A stretch of DNA of 64,000 nucleotides, taken from NCBI RefSeq assembly GCF_047663525.1, contig NC_092597.1:18436501-18500500 (forward strand), read 5' to 3'. Shown here in pieces: positions 32,139 to 45,470 of this stretch (positions are counted from its first letter, which is position 1; every line of letters begins with the position of its first letter). Source of the stretch: Anas platyrhynchos. Lineage: Eukaryota > Chordata > Aves > Anseriformes > Anatidae. The notes below the pieces were generated by a model that was given only the letters and a program-made list of their open reading frames with translations, was not told where the DNA came from and ran no database searches. The translations under genes and the position numbers were made by a program.

Positions 32139-33100
32139 AAGCTGGAAGAAAAAGAATGGCTCCTGCAGTGTTTGTGTTTAATGTGCACTTTGAGTCCTTT
32201 TACAAGAGTTGCTGTGGGTGACTTTGTACTCTGAAAATGTGGGGACTTCCTCTGATGTTTGCAATGTGTACATCCTTGCTATCTCACACCATCCCACCTC
32301 AATTAAGACTCCCTTCTACTACTGCATTATCACACTGTGCATTTCCTAATGCATTACATAAGAAACTCTATAGCCTGAAGCATTTTCTGATGAAGAAAGC
32401 ATAACGTATTTTTAAGTGCCATGTAAGAAAAGTTTAGCAACAGGAACACGTCCAATAAAAAAATGGTGTTTCTTGTAGCTACACAGCATTTGACATAGCA
32501 CACTCTTTTCAGGCTTGTTGGTAAGGCCTTTAGGTGCAGAAAGGTTAAGTCCATTAGTGTCCAGTTCTCTCCTTGAGTGCACTACATGTGCAACATGCTA
32601 AAGCTAATATTCAAGCTGTTAGATATTGGAAACATAATAAAGGAATTATGTAGGTTCATCAGTCATCAGGAGACCAAACCAGGCATTTTTCCTCAGCTTG
32701 GGTTCAAGCAGATGCCAGAGGACCCATCTGGGCTGGGGTCTTACTGGGTGGGCCACAGACAGCAGCTGGTAGGGACTGGTCTCAGGAGCTGCCAGCTGGG
32801 AATTTTGCAATACCCCTGTCTGGCTACAAAGAGTTACAGTGACTACAGCTCATAAGCCCCTCGTGTGTATTCTGCTTTTATACAGAAAGCTGTGTATTAG
32901 CAACCACCGTTAAAAATAATTTTCTTAGAAGAAAAAGGCTTTTAGATAAAGGTCAGAGATTTGTACTTAAAGCCTCAGAGGTGCTTCAGAGTAGTCCTTA
33001 CTCCGGGCTATCTGACATTCTGTGTGTAAGGCTGCAATCTCATTAAGCAGGAAAATCCCATATTTGAATGTGCAGACAAGGATTCTGAGAGAAATTGTGT

Positions 33101-33140
33101 TAAAATAAAATAATAATAATAATAATAATAAATTAATAAA
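33101..33140. repeat. (TAA)n microsatellite
   Basis: About seven uninterrupted TAA units at 33111-33131 with imperfect flanks. Confidence 0.9.
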
Positions 33141-33772
33141 AAAGACTGGTTTTAAAGTAGGACCTGGGGAATTTAAGAACAGGATTACTTGGCACAGTTG
33201 CCTGAGATAGCATGAGATAGACTAGATGGTAAGAAAAGCTTTGTAAATCTGTGTTGCTGTTTTTCCATACTGATGATTTTACCTTGACCATCTTATGCTC
33301 ACCAAGTGGAGTTTCAGGCATAGATTCCTGTAACCACCAATAAATGACCCAGATTCCCTGGATGTGCAGGTTCAGCCAAGCTGTCAGAGAAGGTTACCTA
33401 GTGGAGGAAGAAGGCTGGAAATGATGGCAATTCCAGCAGCTACTAAATGCAGTAGGTTTGAGTGATGCTTGAATTGTGAATTGGGATATTGGGAATATGA
33501 TTTGAGTTGGTGTATGGTAAACAAGACCATTATTTTTTCAATTCTTCTGTATCTCAGAACTTTACTGGTTTTGAGGCTTTTCAAGAGGAGATACAATTTG
33601 GCGGTTTGACTTCACAGTCACTCAAAATCAACCACTTGGCCAGGCAATTGGTGCTGGGCACTGGAGCCCTGAATTTCCAGCTTGGGGCAGAAACTGCTGC
33701 AGGCTGAGTGCCCTGCTGATTGCAAACTTTGACTTTGTGGCTGATATCAAGTGAGCCTGTAGTTTTCAGACC

Positions 33773-33799
33773 TTTTTTTTTTTTTTTTTTTTTTTTTTT
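33773..33799. repeat. T27 homopolymer
   Basis: One of the longest uninterrupted single-base runs in the window. Confidence 0.9.
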
Positions 33800-34122
33800 G
33801 CAAGCTGATGTATAAAACACGCAGAAAGCTAACCAAAGAGATTGTGGCAGGTTTTCTTTGACTGTTTTCAGTGGGAACCAAGGAATTTGCAGCATCCTTA
33901 ACCCATAATAAGGTTTGGGGCTTATATCTGACTTTTACATTTTGAGTGCACTATAGGTATTAATTAAGCCTTAAAAGTACTATTGGAAAAGTGAGAGCTT
34001 ATTTGTTCCACCACTTGCTTCACCTATACAAGCAGCCATGTACCTATACCTACTATACGTGCACACGTGCATGTATAGAGTGACCTCAATCACCTCGAGT
34101 GCATTTTCTGCTTCTGCCCCAG

Positions 34123-34303
34123 TCCGTGTGGATCAGAAACGAGCCCGGCTCAGGCCAGAAGATGGCAGCAGCTGCCCGCAGCACCGGCAGCCCCCGCAGT
34201 GTTTCTGCTGGATGCGCCCAGCACTGGGGCCCCGGCAGGACCCGCACGGGGCACGGGTGCTGCCAGCGGGTGCAGAGCACAGGGGTCTGGTCCCCCCAGG
34301 AAA
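34123..34303 (+). other. GC-rich exon-like segment, function unknown
   Basis: A 181-bp GC-rich patch in AT-rich DNA, preceded by an acceptor-like site (TTTTCTGCTTCTGCCCCAG) and followed by a donor-like site (GGAAA|GTAAGGG). Two forward frames are open across it. No protein family is recognisable in either translation. It could be a lncRNA exon, a decoy pair of splice sites in a GC-rich patch, or an unrecognised repeat fragment. Confidence 0.2.
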
Positions 34304-34997
34304 GTAAGGGAAAGGTGACAAAATCGAGCAATGGTTAGAAAGTTTTGAAAGGACGGAGCCCTGCCTAGCGCCAAAGCTTTTGAAGAGGGAGTTGTGCAAA
34401 CCTGGAGCAAAGCAAATGTAATTATGGAGGAGAAAATGAGAGTTTCTGCTTCAATAGTCTAGTGCAATGGGTTTCCAGCTTTCCTGGCCTGCAGCTCCTA
34501 TGTGTTTTCCAGCAAAGAGGCAAACACCTTGTCAAAATGTGGCGAAACTCCAGCTGGATGAGAAATACCCAGGGCTGGCTAGTGCTTTTCCCAAAATGCT
34601 CCTGCGGCAGCCACAAAGGTAAGATGAAGGGCATCACACATACCTGTCAGTATGTTGCTTACCACCTCAGAACAACCTGCAGCCACAAAACCTCAATGCC
34701 TTTCCGATATGGGTGGTATATTATTCAATCAGAGGACTGAGCCTGCTGAAAAATAACCCAATAGCAAAAACAAATGGTGCGGCTGCCTTTCTTACAGCTT
34801 CTAGAAATCACGGAGCCCATCCTGAGGCCCGTGACATGGTTAAGTGGGTTTTTACACCCCAGATTTGTGAGCTAAGTCTGTTCAGTCTGCAACCACCACG
34901 GCTGGCTGCAGCTGCTGTCTAATGTGAATTTTATATTGAGCGTTTCTATCTGGGAACCAAGAGGTTGGGTTCCCCTGTAAAACCTCTGCTTCAAAAT

Positions 34998-35019
34998 AAA
35001 AAAAAAAAAAAAAAAAAAA
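34998..35019. repeat. A22 homopolymer
   Basis: Uninterrupted A run, with more A-rich sequence on both sides. Confidence 0.9.
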
Positions 35020-38000
35020 TCAAAAGAAACAAAACCAAAACTATCCAGTAAATACAAGCAGACCTACTTACGAGGAGACCAAAGCCAAATCTCAAGTGGC
35101 TTTGCTCCTCTCTTTTGTAGCCCTGTAGCACTGCCACCTCTTTCCAGGCTCTCCATGAAGAAATGCCTCTGGCAGGACAGCAGCTGGAGCAGGCTCTGTG
35201 CAGGCTGCGGGATTTCAGAAGGAGCTGGTAATATTTCTCCAGAGGGAGCCCTTTCTTAGCCTTGAAATCTGCTACAGACCGGGAAGAGGTTATTGTATGT
35301 GGCCTCCTGAAACACATCTTTGAATGATAAACTCGGTGCTTTCATCCCTTCCTATTCAGGATAAGGACAGAAGAGCTTTGAAAGCTTCCCAGCAGCCCTG
35401 CTCCTTCTCTTAGGCCCCTGAACAACAAACTGCTCTGCAGAAACTAGCCATGTACTGAGCCCTTAGGCCTTTAAATGTTTCAGAACAATTTTTTTTGCAG
35501 CCCTCTTTTGACCTAACCAAAGAAGAGTTTGTGTCCCTGGCTCAGCTCAGCTGCAGGGTGCTGCTGTGTCAATTTGTCCCTTCTGTGTCCCACCTGGATG
35601 GGGACAGGAATAGTGCCACCTTTGCACTGGTCTCTCGGGGCAGATGTCTTGGTCTCTGTGTGGTCACCGATGCATTAGGTGCCCGAGAGACCTTCTTCAG
35701 CAGGTTTTTAGAGGTTTTGTGGGGTCAGTTACTTTCAGTGTCCTGATATTGTGGCATTTCAGCACATCCCTCTTCTAGGTCATTTAAAACAGCTTCCTTT
35801 TAAAGTGATGCAAATTTAACCCCAAGTAACCAGTTTCCCTGTCTCCTTAGGTCAAGGTTCAGTAGAAAACTTGAGGAAGAAATGTTGATTAAGGAGAGAA
35901 AAGAGGTAACTTTGGGTGAATGCCATACACACCTCAGAGTTCAAGGCTGCAGCTTAGTGTATCCTTACATCATGACCAAGGTTATTGCAAATTTCCCATG
36001 TCCACTGGAGATGAAAAAAATGCCTTTAAGAGACAGGATTTCACAATGAAGAAATACAAATAGGAAAATGATGCATGAAAATGTTAGAAAACATCCAGGA
36101 AAAAATAAATAAATAAAAATGTTCAAATCCAGACCCTTTTCTGACCACTATCTGCTTGATGTGGGGCATTATAATGGGCCTTTCCACCAGGTTCTGGTTT
36201 CTCCTAGTGCAACACTGATGAAAACACAAAACAAAAAGCCTCACCTTGAATTTCTATCATATATGCAAGCCCCAACCAATGGAGTGTGGGTGGCAGGTTC
36301 TCTGAATGAGAATAAGGACAATGCTGTGGCTCACTGGAAGACTGGCAGTTTTTTCTCACTTCAAAAGAAAGCCTTTCCAAACTAGATCTCTGAGATGATT
36401 CAATGCATAGCAAAAATCTGTGAAAATCATCTCCTGTCACTTTCTTTCTGTTTTATTTGTTTATCTTCAGGTATGACTTCCCCAAAGATCCACCCCTGCA
36501 ACTGAAATCTGGCAACACGATGCAAATTCCATGTTGATTTTTAAGCAAGATTATGTAAATCCAATATGTTCAGTCACTGTCGTCCCAGGAATTCCCAGTA
36601 TGTGAGACAGTGCCAGGGAAGGAATAAGGGCTGAGCTAATCAGCATGCATGTCTCAGCAAGATTTTCTGGTGTTTCTTTCAGAAGTAGGAAGCTGTAGGT
36701 TCCTGTGCACCCGATCTCTGGGATTCTCCAAATATAGGAGAGTGCTCTGCTAGCAAAGAACCAGACAGTGGGTATCTATGAGCCCACTCTGCTGAGGGAG
36801 GCTCATATACAAAGCATGGTATAGTGTGTAATGGCTACCTCTTACTGGAAGATGACTCCTAACAGATCTCCTCTGCTGTTGTTTGGTAGATACCTCCCCA
36901 GACCACTTTAAGGTATACTTCTGAATATAACGGCACAAAGCATTAAGGAAAACTGGGAGGAAAATCTCCATCTTTGTGTTTGCCATATAGGGATCCTAAT
37001 CTAGTTGGGTGTCTGCCCTTGAGCTGATTCAGGAACAAAGCAATACAATTTATTCATTTATTTATTTGGTCTGAGCAGCTCCGTGGTCATAACCCTGAGC
37101 TATTAGTTCTTGTGTTCCCCTTTCCATCTGTAACGAGAAACTACTGCCTGACATTAAACCTTAGAGTGAAGTCCTTGAATTGGGGCCTGATTAATTGTGT
37201 TTCAAACTGAGACGTGGGGATGGTGCTGGCTGTATTGGCCTTACATCTTTCTCACTAACTATCTTTGCAATCACACCTCACAAGTGACTACCTTGTATCT
37301 CTTTGGACATAATTGTGCTTTATTTATTGTCATCGTTGTTGTTATCATTCATAAAAGAGATCTTCAAGGTAACATGGCTGATGGACTTTCAAGCATTTGG
37401 CAATGACTTCTGCAAATCACAAAGAAAAATATACCTTCCAATCTGAGGCATAAACAAAAGCAGGGCAAGGTGATGATGAGCTTTAAAGAATAGATGTCCT
37501 TTCGAGTCAAAGATTCATTCCAGATCGATTATCACGCAGTAAATAATGCACCTGAGTCTATGACAATAGAAAGCAAATTTACACTGTTGCAAAAATACTA
37601 ATCGCTAGCCTAGAGACTCACATTATTAGCTGAGAATAATTATTTTCTCCAAGGAAAGCACAGACCTTCAAAGGAGATAACATCTTAAATCACAGCAAAT
37701 TTTAATTTAAATTCAAAGTGTAGAAATCTCCATAATACCCTATCTCTAAGTTATCTGGCTGGGATGGTGTCATTATAGTGTTTTAAAGACAGCCCCAATC
37801 GTTAAACTAAATACCTGCAGCCTAACACTTTGCAATTTCATTTTCTCCTTGTCAGAATGTGTAATGGATATTTGTACCGGAGGTAACAAAACAGAAAATG
37901 GGAAGGTGTTGATAACTTTGCCATTACTGCCTCTTAAACTGCCTGAGAGATGGAGAGGACTGGATGGCAGTGGAGAAGTGGTACCTCTATAATGGGATGT

Positions 38001-41000
38001 AAAACAAGGCACCCAGTCAGTGCCTGCTGGGGTAGGGATTTGTGGTGTCTGGGAACTGACAGCTCCCATCGGCAGTCATCAGATTCTGGAGAAACAACAG
38101 ATTCTGGTGCTCTGTTCCCTCCCCCAGGGATCTGTTTCACGGGCTTCTTGTTAAGAGTCCACCAGGTGAATTGGAGTGATTTTTTGGCCTCTCTTTGAGC
38201 TTGTTTTCTCCTCTGAATGCCTGAGGTCCAGTAAGAGCATTTCTTCTATGACAAATTTCTTAAAAGTGTCAAACTACAGCAAAGGCCAGGCAATGGCACA
38301 TTTCTCTGACGATTTTCAGAAACACCTGAAACTACAAAAGCTACACATTGCACTCAAGATGCTCAATTACACTGATGTTTTATTCCACAAACTAAATACA
38401 AATATAAATAAGTTAGATGAGCACATTCAAATGATTCCTGAACCTTCGCTCATCTCACTGAGTGCCCTACTTCAAGATCCAAAGTTTATTGCCTGTTAAT
38501 GGTATGTGTGCAATCGAAGGGAAAAAAAAGATGTCCCTAAGTCAGACTATTCACATCCCAGGAAATTTCTGTCTTTTGCTTGTCTGTCCTGAGATATACA
38601 AATACGTAAAGATATTAGAAAGGCAGGAGAGAAAAGACACAATTTAGAAGTGATTACTGCTAGATATGCAAGAGATACTTGGTTCCTTGAAGACATGGGT
38701 GCAGTGGGCTAGAAGGAGAAGAACAAGACTGTGGCTGTAAAATGTAGGTGGTCAGGATTATAAAGGTGACATTCTGGCACTACAGATTTCACTTTACTCA
38801 CATTTTCCTGTAGGGGAGCTGGATATATTTTCTTGATCTCACCACAGCTTGCAGTAGAAACCTTCAAGGGTCTGGTCTGCAAGATTTAGTATTGACACAC
38901 CTTCAGAAAACTTGTCCTCAGCCACCATAGCCCTGAAGCTATGTGAAATGCCCAAAGACTTAATTGTCTCCATTACTTTCTGATCCCTGGCAGGTTTTTC
39001 TTTCAAGTTTGTGCAACACAAAGTGCAATAGGGAGGATGCGGCAGGGAGATGCAAATGGCACAAAGAGGTGACCCTAAGTCTGAAGCCTTTGAAAACCTG
39101 GACTTTAGTGTTGAAATTACTATTCAGGAAAACACAACAAAAGAAAGCTTGTCCCCTCAAATGTGAATCATTTGTTGAGAGAGTCTTCAGGGGTGATACA
39201 TAATTGCTATCTGTTCTGCCTCCAAAGCAACTCAAATCAGCCTGGTGACATTTGTCACAAACGGAGGCAGATATTAATAGGCTGCATATTTATGAGGCTT
39301 CTTTACAATGCAAATTGCTTCTTAGTGAACTGCCTTCATACTGGCTTTTGGGCCATTTTATCCTTTCATTTCTGAAATTTCACTCCACTATGGTGCCTGA
39401 ATATCCTTAGAAGACAGAGGGGTGAAAGCCTAGTTGACTTCGTAAGTTGGGACAGCACCAGGAGCTCTGGAAGTGCTCTGTCAGGGGTGTAGGACATCTG
39501 CTCCAGCAAGAATTTGAAGGCCTTGGTCCTCCTACTCCTGGTAGAACAAAGACCAGAATAAGTCCTACAATCTGGCTAATATACTTGTTATCCAATGCTC
39601 ACTGCTGGAGAGCAAGATGCTTGTACCCATCTACTTGGCAGTGCTGATTGAATAAGAAGTTTAATTTATTTGGATTTCAGAGATGTTTTGGCAAATGTAG
39701 TCGGGGGAACACTTTGTCTTCTTTTCAGCATTATATGAAATGTGTATTTTTAGCACTTGCGTTCAGAACTAATTTTTCAGGAATTTCCTGGCTCTCAGCC
39801 TCTCAGTTTGAAAAATAATCAGTAAAACATTAAGAAAGGCTGACGAAAGGCAACAGGGATAGGGACAGTTGTAAGCAGTAGCTGATGTCACATGTTGATT
39901 GTTGTTTGCATCCTCAGTGCCAGGAAGGAAAACAGACAGAAGGTGGTAAATACAATGCAAAACAAAGTATGTAAATGCAAATTAGCCGGTAATAGTGGCA
40001 GTGACACAGGGGCAAGCACTTCCTGGAGACTAGAGGCTTTCAGACTTCCAGATGATATTTAAAGTCACTGCGCTGAGCTCTTCTTGTCAATAGCAGATTA
40101 ATGAAAAGCATACACACACGGTGTAGTAAGATGTCAGAAAAGTGAGTGCTGAAATCCTGGCTGGATATTCTTGAGCAGCTCAGTGCACTGAGTGGCAATG
40201 AGAACCCAGGTTTTGCATCTTTGAAAACATGCCCCTGCGCTGGAAAATGCCCATATATTTATACACAGGTGAAATTAGACTTACTGTAATATGTGTATTG
40301 TATAAACAGACTCTGGTAGCTTTTGTGGTCATATGTGATTTACAAATGCAAATTACTGTTATTATTAATAACTATGATCGTAACCAGCTGGGGTTTATAA
40401 CCCAGGACACGCTGGTCCTGCCAGTCTATTACTAATGTATGTCTCCTGATCATTATCTTATAAAGCAGCCAAGCAAAGTGCTATACTGCATGTAGGAAAT
40501 CATCCCCTTTGTGCTGCTAAGTGAACTAAACACATAGGTACCATTAGCCTTCCATTATGTGCTCTTCCAAGTACAATTAAGCACAGACAAGGTCTAAAAC
40601 TGGGGCCTGTTGTTTCTCCCAAGTGCATGATGCAGGTGGAGTTGACTTATTATGCCCATTTTAATTCTTTTTTGCCTGTTTGTTTGTTTGTTGTTGTTTT
40701 CTTTTTTAATGCTAAATGGTCTCATTAAAACCTCATAGAGGAAATCTATTCATCTTAACCGAAATATTTTTGGGTCCTTCCAAAACCAGTAATCAGAGAC
40801 TGAAGACAATCATCTGCCTTGCTAATGGACCACAGTTACATGTGTAATTGATTAATTAAGGAAATAAAATCACTGCTGAGACCAAGGGAGGAGTCCACAG
40901 CTTCAGCAGGCATTGAAGTGAAATAGCAATGAATTTGCCTTCTGGGCAAAGGGGCTGGGCTTGTTTCAGTTATTTTGTCCTCCTTATAATGCTGCATCCT

Positions 41001-44000
41001 TTCTATACAGATTCTTCTTAGGTATCCAGTGTCATGGGCTCTCATAGTTCACTGTGAGGGTGAAAAATAGGAAAACGGTAAACACCCCAACCTTCCTTTT
41101 CCAGCTGTCAGGAGGAGCAGGATTTGATTTAGTTTTACCCTGTGTGTTTTTATTTCCGTGCAGTCATCCACTGGCTTTGCGTGTGAGCAGTTGTGCTGTG
41201 TGCATGCAAAGAGGTGATGGGGGGAACTCAAATGGGAGAGCTCTTCGGCTGGCTTTGAATGAGCGTGGTGATGTCTGATGTTATTTGCAAGCTGTGTTGT
41301 CATGATTTACGTCCTACAGGGGCCATGCATTCTGCCTCACCATTTCCTTTACTAGCTGGGAGCTTCACTGGTGCCTCATAGCAAAATGGCTTTACTGGGG
41401 AGAGATTTCATGGGTAGGGAGAGCCAGACACAAATATCTCAGCAGATTGAACAGGGGAAGTGGTGCAAAGCAGTCATCTCTGGCAAGCCCATGGTGAATG
41501 TATTGCTAGGAGGATGAACTGTGCTCTGTAAGAGCTTTCTCAAGGCAAAAGGCTTATCTGAGCACCGAAAGAAGTGCAGCACTGAGGCACTGGTGGGCGC
41601 TGGGACCTTGGTGCCTCCACAGCACACCGGACTTGAAAGGCTTCCAGCACTTGGAAAGGTCTTGGTAAGGCTTTCAGTGATATGGTTCTTGTGGCTGCAT
41701 CAGAGAGAATAGAAAATAAAAATGTAAATGTTTGCCCTTGCAAAATCTACTCCTTTTCTATGGCTTTCACACACCTTCCACCCTGGGTGCATTAGTTTTA
41801 TCGTGCACAAAGCTCCAGGCGAGTCCAAAGACCAGATGGAGTTTATAGAGGGTTAGAAAAGAACAGAGAGATGAAAATTGATGAAGAGCCCTAAACCTGT
41901 CTGCAGATAAATGTCCTGAGCCCTCTAATGGCCGAACCGTTGGCAGTTCAGGCAGGCAGCTCAACCAGCACCAATTTTTAGCAGTTAGAGGCCGAGCTGT
42001 TCAGCTTGCTCGCTGCGCCTGCCTGCTAGCCACCTCCCATTAGGCACTGCCACTCCATTTGTGCAGTGGTCAACGATCTCCTGGAGAACAGATGGCTCTA
42101 ACAAACACCACAGACAATTTTTCTTTAGGCTAGAAACAGTTTTATTTATTTTATATTCTTGAGAATAAATAGACCACAGATACAGTTTTGGAGTCCTCAT
42201 TCCACCTACTCTGGCACAGAGTCTTTTATGAGTCCACTCCATGCATTTTCTAGGTTATTTCTGTCATTGATGGAAAATAAGTGTACTGATTGTAACAGAG
42301 ATAAATTACTGCTTCAGTCATGATGAGTCAGGATAGCATCTGAGATATTGAAAGGTTTTCACTGGGGTGGTCTCATTTTTTGATCATGATTTTCAGGTTT
42401 TGAAAATTGTAGGTAAGCAGCTACGAAACAACACCCCACGTTACCTTTGTATTTTGCAACATGTAAAATAAGCCTTTAGGCAGATAAAATGAAACATACA
42501 GAAGCCTTCTGAGTTTTATGGCAGCTAAGAGCATTTTTTATCCCAAGAACTTTAAAAATAGCATCTTTGTGCATTTATCTCTCAGGGCTTTTGTGATTTT
42601 TTTGAGAGTCGATTGAGCCTTCTTATCCCAGCTTCCTTGAACTTTTGGTTGTGAGTGGCAAAGATCTAAAGTCAGGTACATTTCCTTAACTGTCCCCTAA
42701 AGTATTGGTCCTTAATTCCTGTGAACAACTGTAATAAGCTGCTTTTTGAAGGTCATTTACACCTGCATTGCTAAGGTATTCAGTGCCATAAAAAGATTTG
42801 ACAAAGCACTACTCATCTGGGCAGAATTTTAAGCATGACATTAACTGTGTTTAACTCTGCTTGGTATCAGTGGGGCTCACAATGAGTTCTGAATGTTTCA
42901 CTGAATAAGGATGGATTCAAGCAGGTGCATATTGTTAAGCAGGCACATAAGTACCTAAGAGAGATAAATGGAGAGAGTTACAGAGCAGCTGGTATCTCTG
43001 CTGTCCTATCAACACGATTCCATTTGGTGAGCAGGTAAAAAGGGAAAGAAACCAGAAAAGAGAAAAACTAGATTAAATTAAAGGATGAGAGACAAATAGG
43101 TGTTTCCTGGGCATGTTCAGAGTGATGCATTGATGCCTTTTGACGGATTTCCTCGTGTGGATGTGTCCTCTCTTTGGTGCAGGCTATGTTACGGTCATGA
43201 AATGTGGTCTAATAGAAGGATCATCAAGGTAAGTGCAATCTCATTCATGGTCCATAAACAAGCAGAGGAGAGGCTCTTGGTTTTCTAAGTAATGCCAGCT
43301 TTGAGACTGATCCAGAAAACCCAATATCATGCAGCAACATTGAATGCAAGTGCACGCACGTGTGTGTCTGTGTATGCAAAACCAGTCAGACAGAGTAGTG
43401 GAATTTTATAGGACAGGAAACAAACTTTCCTTGTCTTTTTGCTTTCTGATTTATCTCAGAAATGCAAAACTAAGGTACCTCCTGGCAGCGTGAATTGCAG
43501 TGACTTATGATCCACGTTTATTTTATTGTATGTTTTATTTTCTTACAAATTCAGATGTCAACGTAGCTGGGAACAGAGAGTGTGGGGGTAACATCCAGAA
43601 TTCCTGGGTTTTCTTCATCATTTTAAGGTTTGTTTTTTGATCTCAAATTATTTGACTTCCATCCTAAAATTCCATTTTAACTATAAAATGGGAAAAGTGA
43701 TACTTTCCTTCTTATCTAGGAGGCCCCATTTTACTCGTATGTGCGCTGTGTGGTTTTCCTGGCACTCCCGGACTTGTAATGGTAGCTCTGTATTGATCTG
43801 TCGCTTCCTCCTTCTTTGGATGAGAATTTATTTCACACACATACACCACTCAGTTCATGCTCTGGTCTGTTGGGAATATTTAGCCCTCTCGTGATACCCA
43901 GCCCAATTTGAAGAAATCAATTCATTCAGACTTGTGAAGACAATGATCCTGCAGAAGGAAAATAAATGAGCAGCGGATGTTTACTCTAATGGATGATGAA

Positions 44001-45427
44001 AAGCTAAAGTGTTTTAAACACTAATTTATTGCCATTGAGACTAGCAGTTGGATTTAGGCACAGGAAGGGCTGAAGCTCCTGAATTGGTTCACTTTCTTGC
44101 TGACATCTCCATTTTTCTAGTTTAAAACCCAAAGTTTGTATTAATTAGTTAAAGTGGACAGTGTCTGTAAGGCACAGCAGATGGGCATGAATTTTGTCTG
44201 AGGTTCCAGTTCTTAAGCAGTCATCCTACAGCCTATGTTAATGTTAGTTATAGAAGAGACTTAACCCTGTTGCTCTTCTGACTATTTCCAGTGTACATCT
44301 ACTTGGGAGGTAATGAAATCAGATCTGTACTTGCTGACTGGCAGTTTATCAGTTGGGGACATAATTCTGGACACAATTGTATACAAAAGCAAACTGAACT
44401 ACTCAGCATAAAGAGATTAAAACTTTGAGGAGGCCTGGCAGTGTTTGGAGCTATTATTAATTAGTATTGTGACCATCATCTGATCTCTGAAGCCTGGGTA
44501 AAGTCCTGTTTGCCACTGTGGTAAGTGCTATCCCAAGAAAAAATAAAGAATGTGCTTGCACCAATGTGCTTAGGAATGGAGGATAAGAAAACAATGAGGA
44601 GGCTGCAGAAAACATGGTAAGCAGGGATATTTGCAGAGCTATCTCTGCAGTCCTGATTTGCAGAGAGTAATCGTGGCAATCTTTTTTTGTGCAATTAGGA
44701 CCTGCTACAACAGAAATAGTTTATAGTTTCTTTGGAGCAGTTTCAGTATTCAGAGACCAGCATGGTAGCATCTCATGTGCATTTGATATGGAATGGGAAT
44801 GCTGAGTCTCAGGGAGAAGAGAGGGTGGGTGCTAGGCTAAATTTGAAAGAATAGTGTACAGGTGTAGCAGCTGTAGCTTCCCCAGGTAAAATGCACTTTT
44901 GGGAGCATGTCTCCTTTTAGATCCTCTGCAGAGGTAAATCACAGTCTTTCCAGCATTACACTATCTCCTGTAGGAGAAAAATAAAAGGTTTTAAAAGTGC
45001 AGACAAGCACTGAACCATTTTACAGCCCTGACTATCCCAGCAGGATTGACAAAGGCCAAATGCTCAGCTTCACTAAATGTATTTCATTGAATGGTATTGA
45101 CATTTTCCATCTTCCCTTTCATTATGCCCCTTCCAAAATCATTATGTATAGGAATGAATTATCTTCCAAGTGGAAATGAAAGAATATATAGTCTTTTTTC
45201 AAAGGCTTTGAGTTTTACTTTTGTACAGAGGGAGTTGGGCTAGGAACTATCAGTGGGCATGCACATAGGAATATTTTTGTGTTCCTCCCTTCCATGAAAC
45301 TTGCAGGAGTTGGTGCTGAGAGGTGTATGGGGAAAGCTGCTCCCACTGAGCCGTACCATAGGCAGTGTGTTGCTTCATGCTGGGTTTGCCATTGCTCCTT
45401 CAAGGTGTGTGGCTTTGTTCCTATGCC

Positions 45428-45470
45428 AAAAAAACAACAACAACAAAACAACAACAACAACAAAAAAAAA
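45428..45470. repeat. (CAA)n microsatellite
   Basis: Imperfect CAA/AAC units ending in an A9 run. It reads as a Gln/Asn run inside a chance open frame. Confidence 0.9.

Larger units (their letters stand above)
27509..32160 (+). other. SV2B: Probable SV2B 3'UTR, end uncertain (about 29060 or about 32160)
   Basis: Sequence after the stop is AU-rich with no other gene. The first credible poly(A) signals are ATTAAA at 28731-28736 and 29037-29042, the latter followed by T-rich sequence. A further ATTAAA at 32133-32138 is followed about 30 bases later by a GT-rich stretch (CAGTGTTTGTGTTTAATGTG), a well-formed cleavage context. The distal site would make a 3'UTR of about 4.6 kb. The extent is inferred. 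Confidence 0.45.
32161..34122. other. Intergenic DNA
   Basis: No gene recognised. It holds an additional AATAAA (32454), the (TAA)n microsatellite and the T27 run. Confidence 0.6.
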
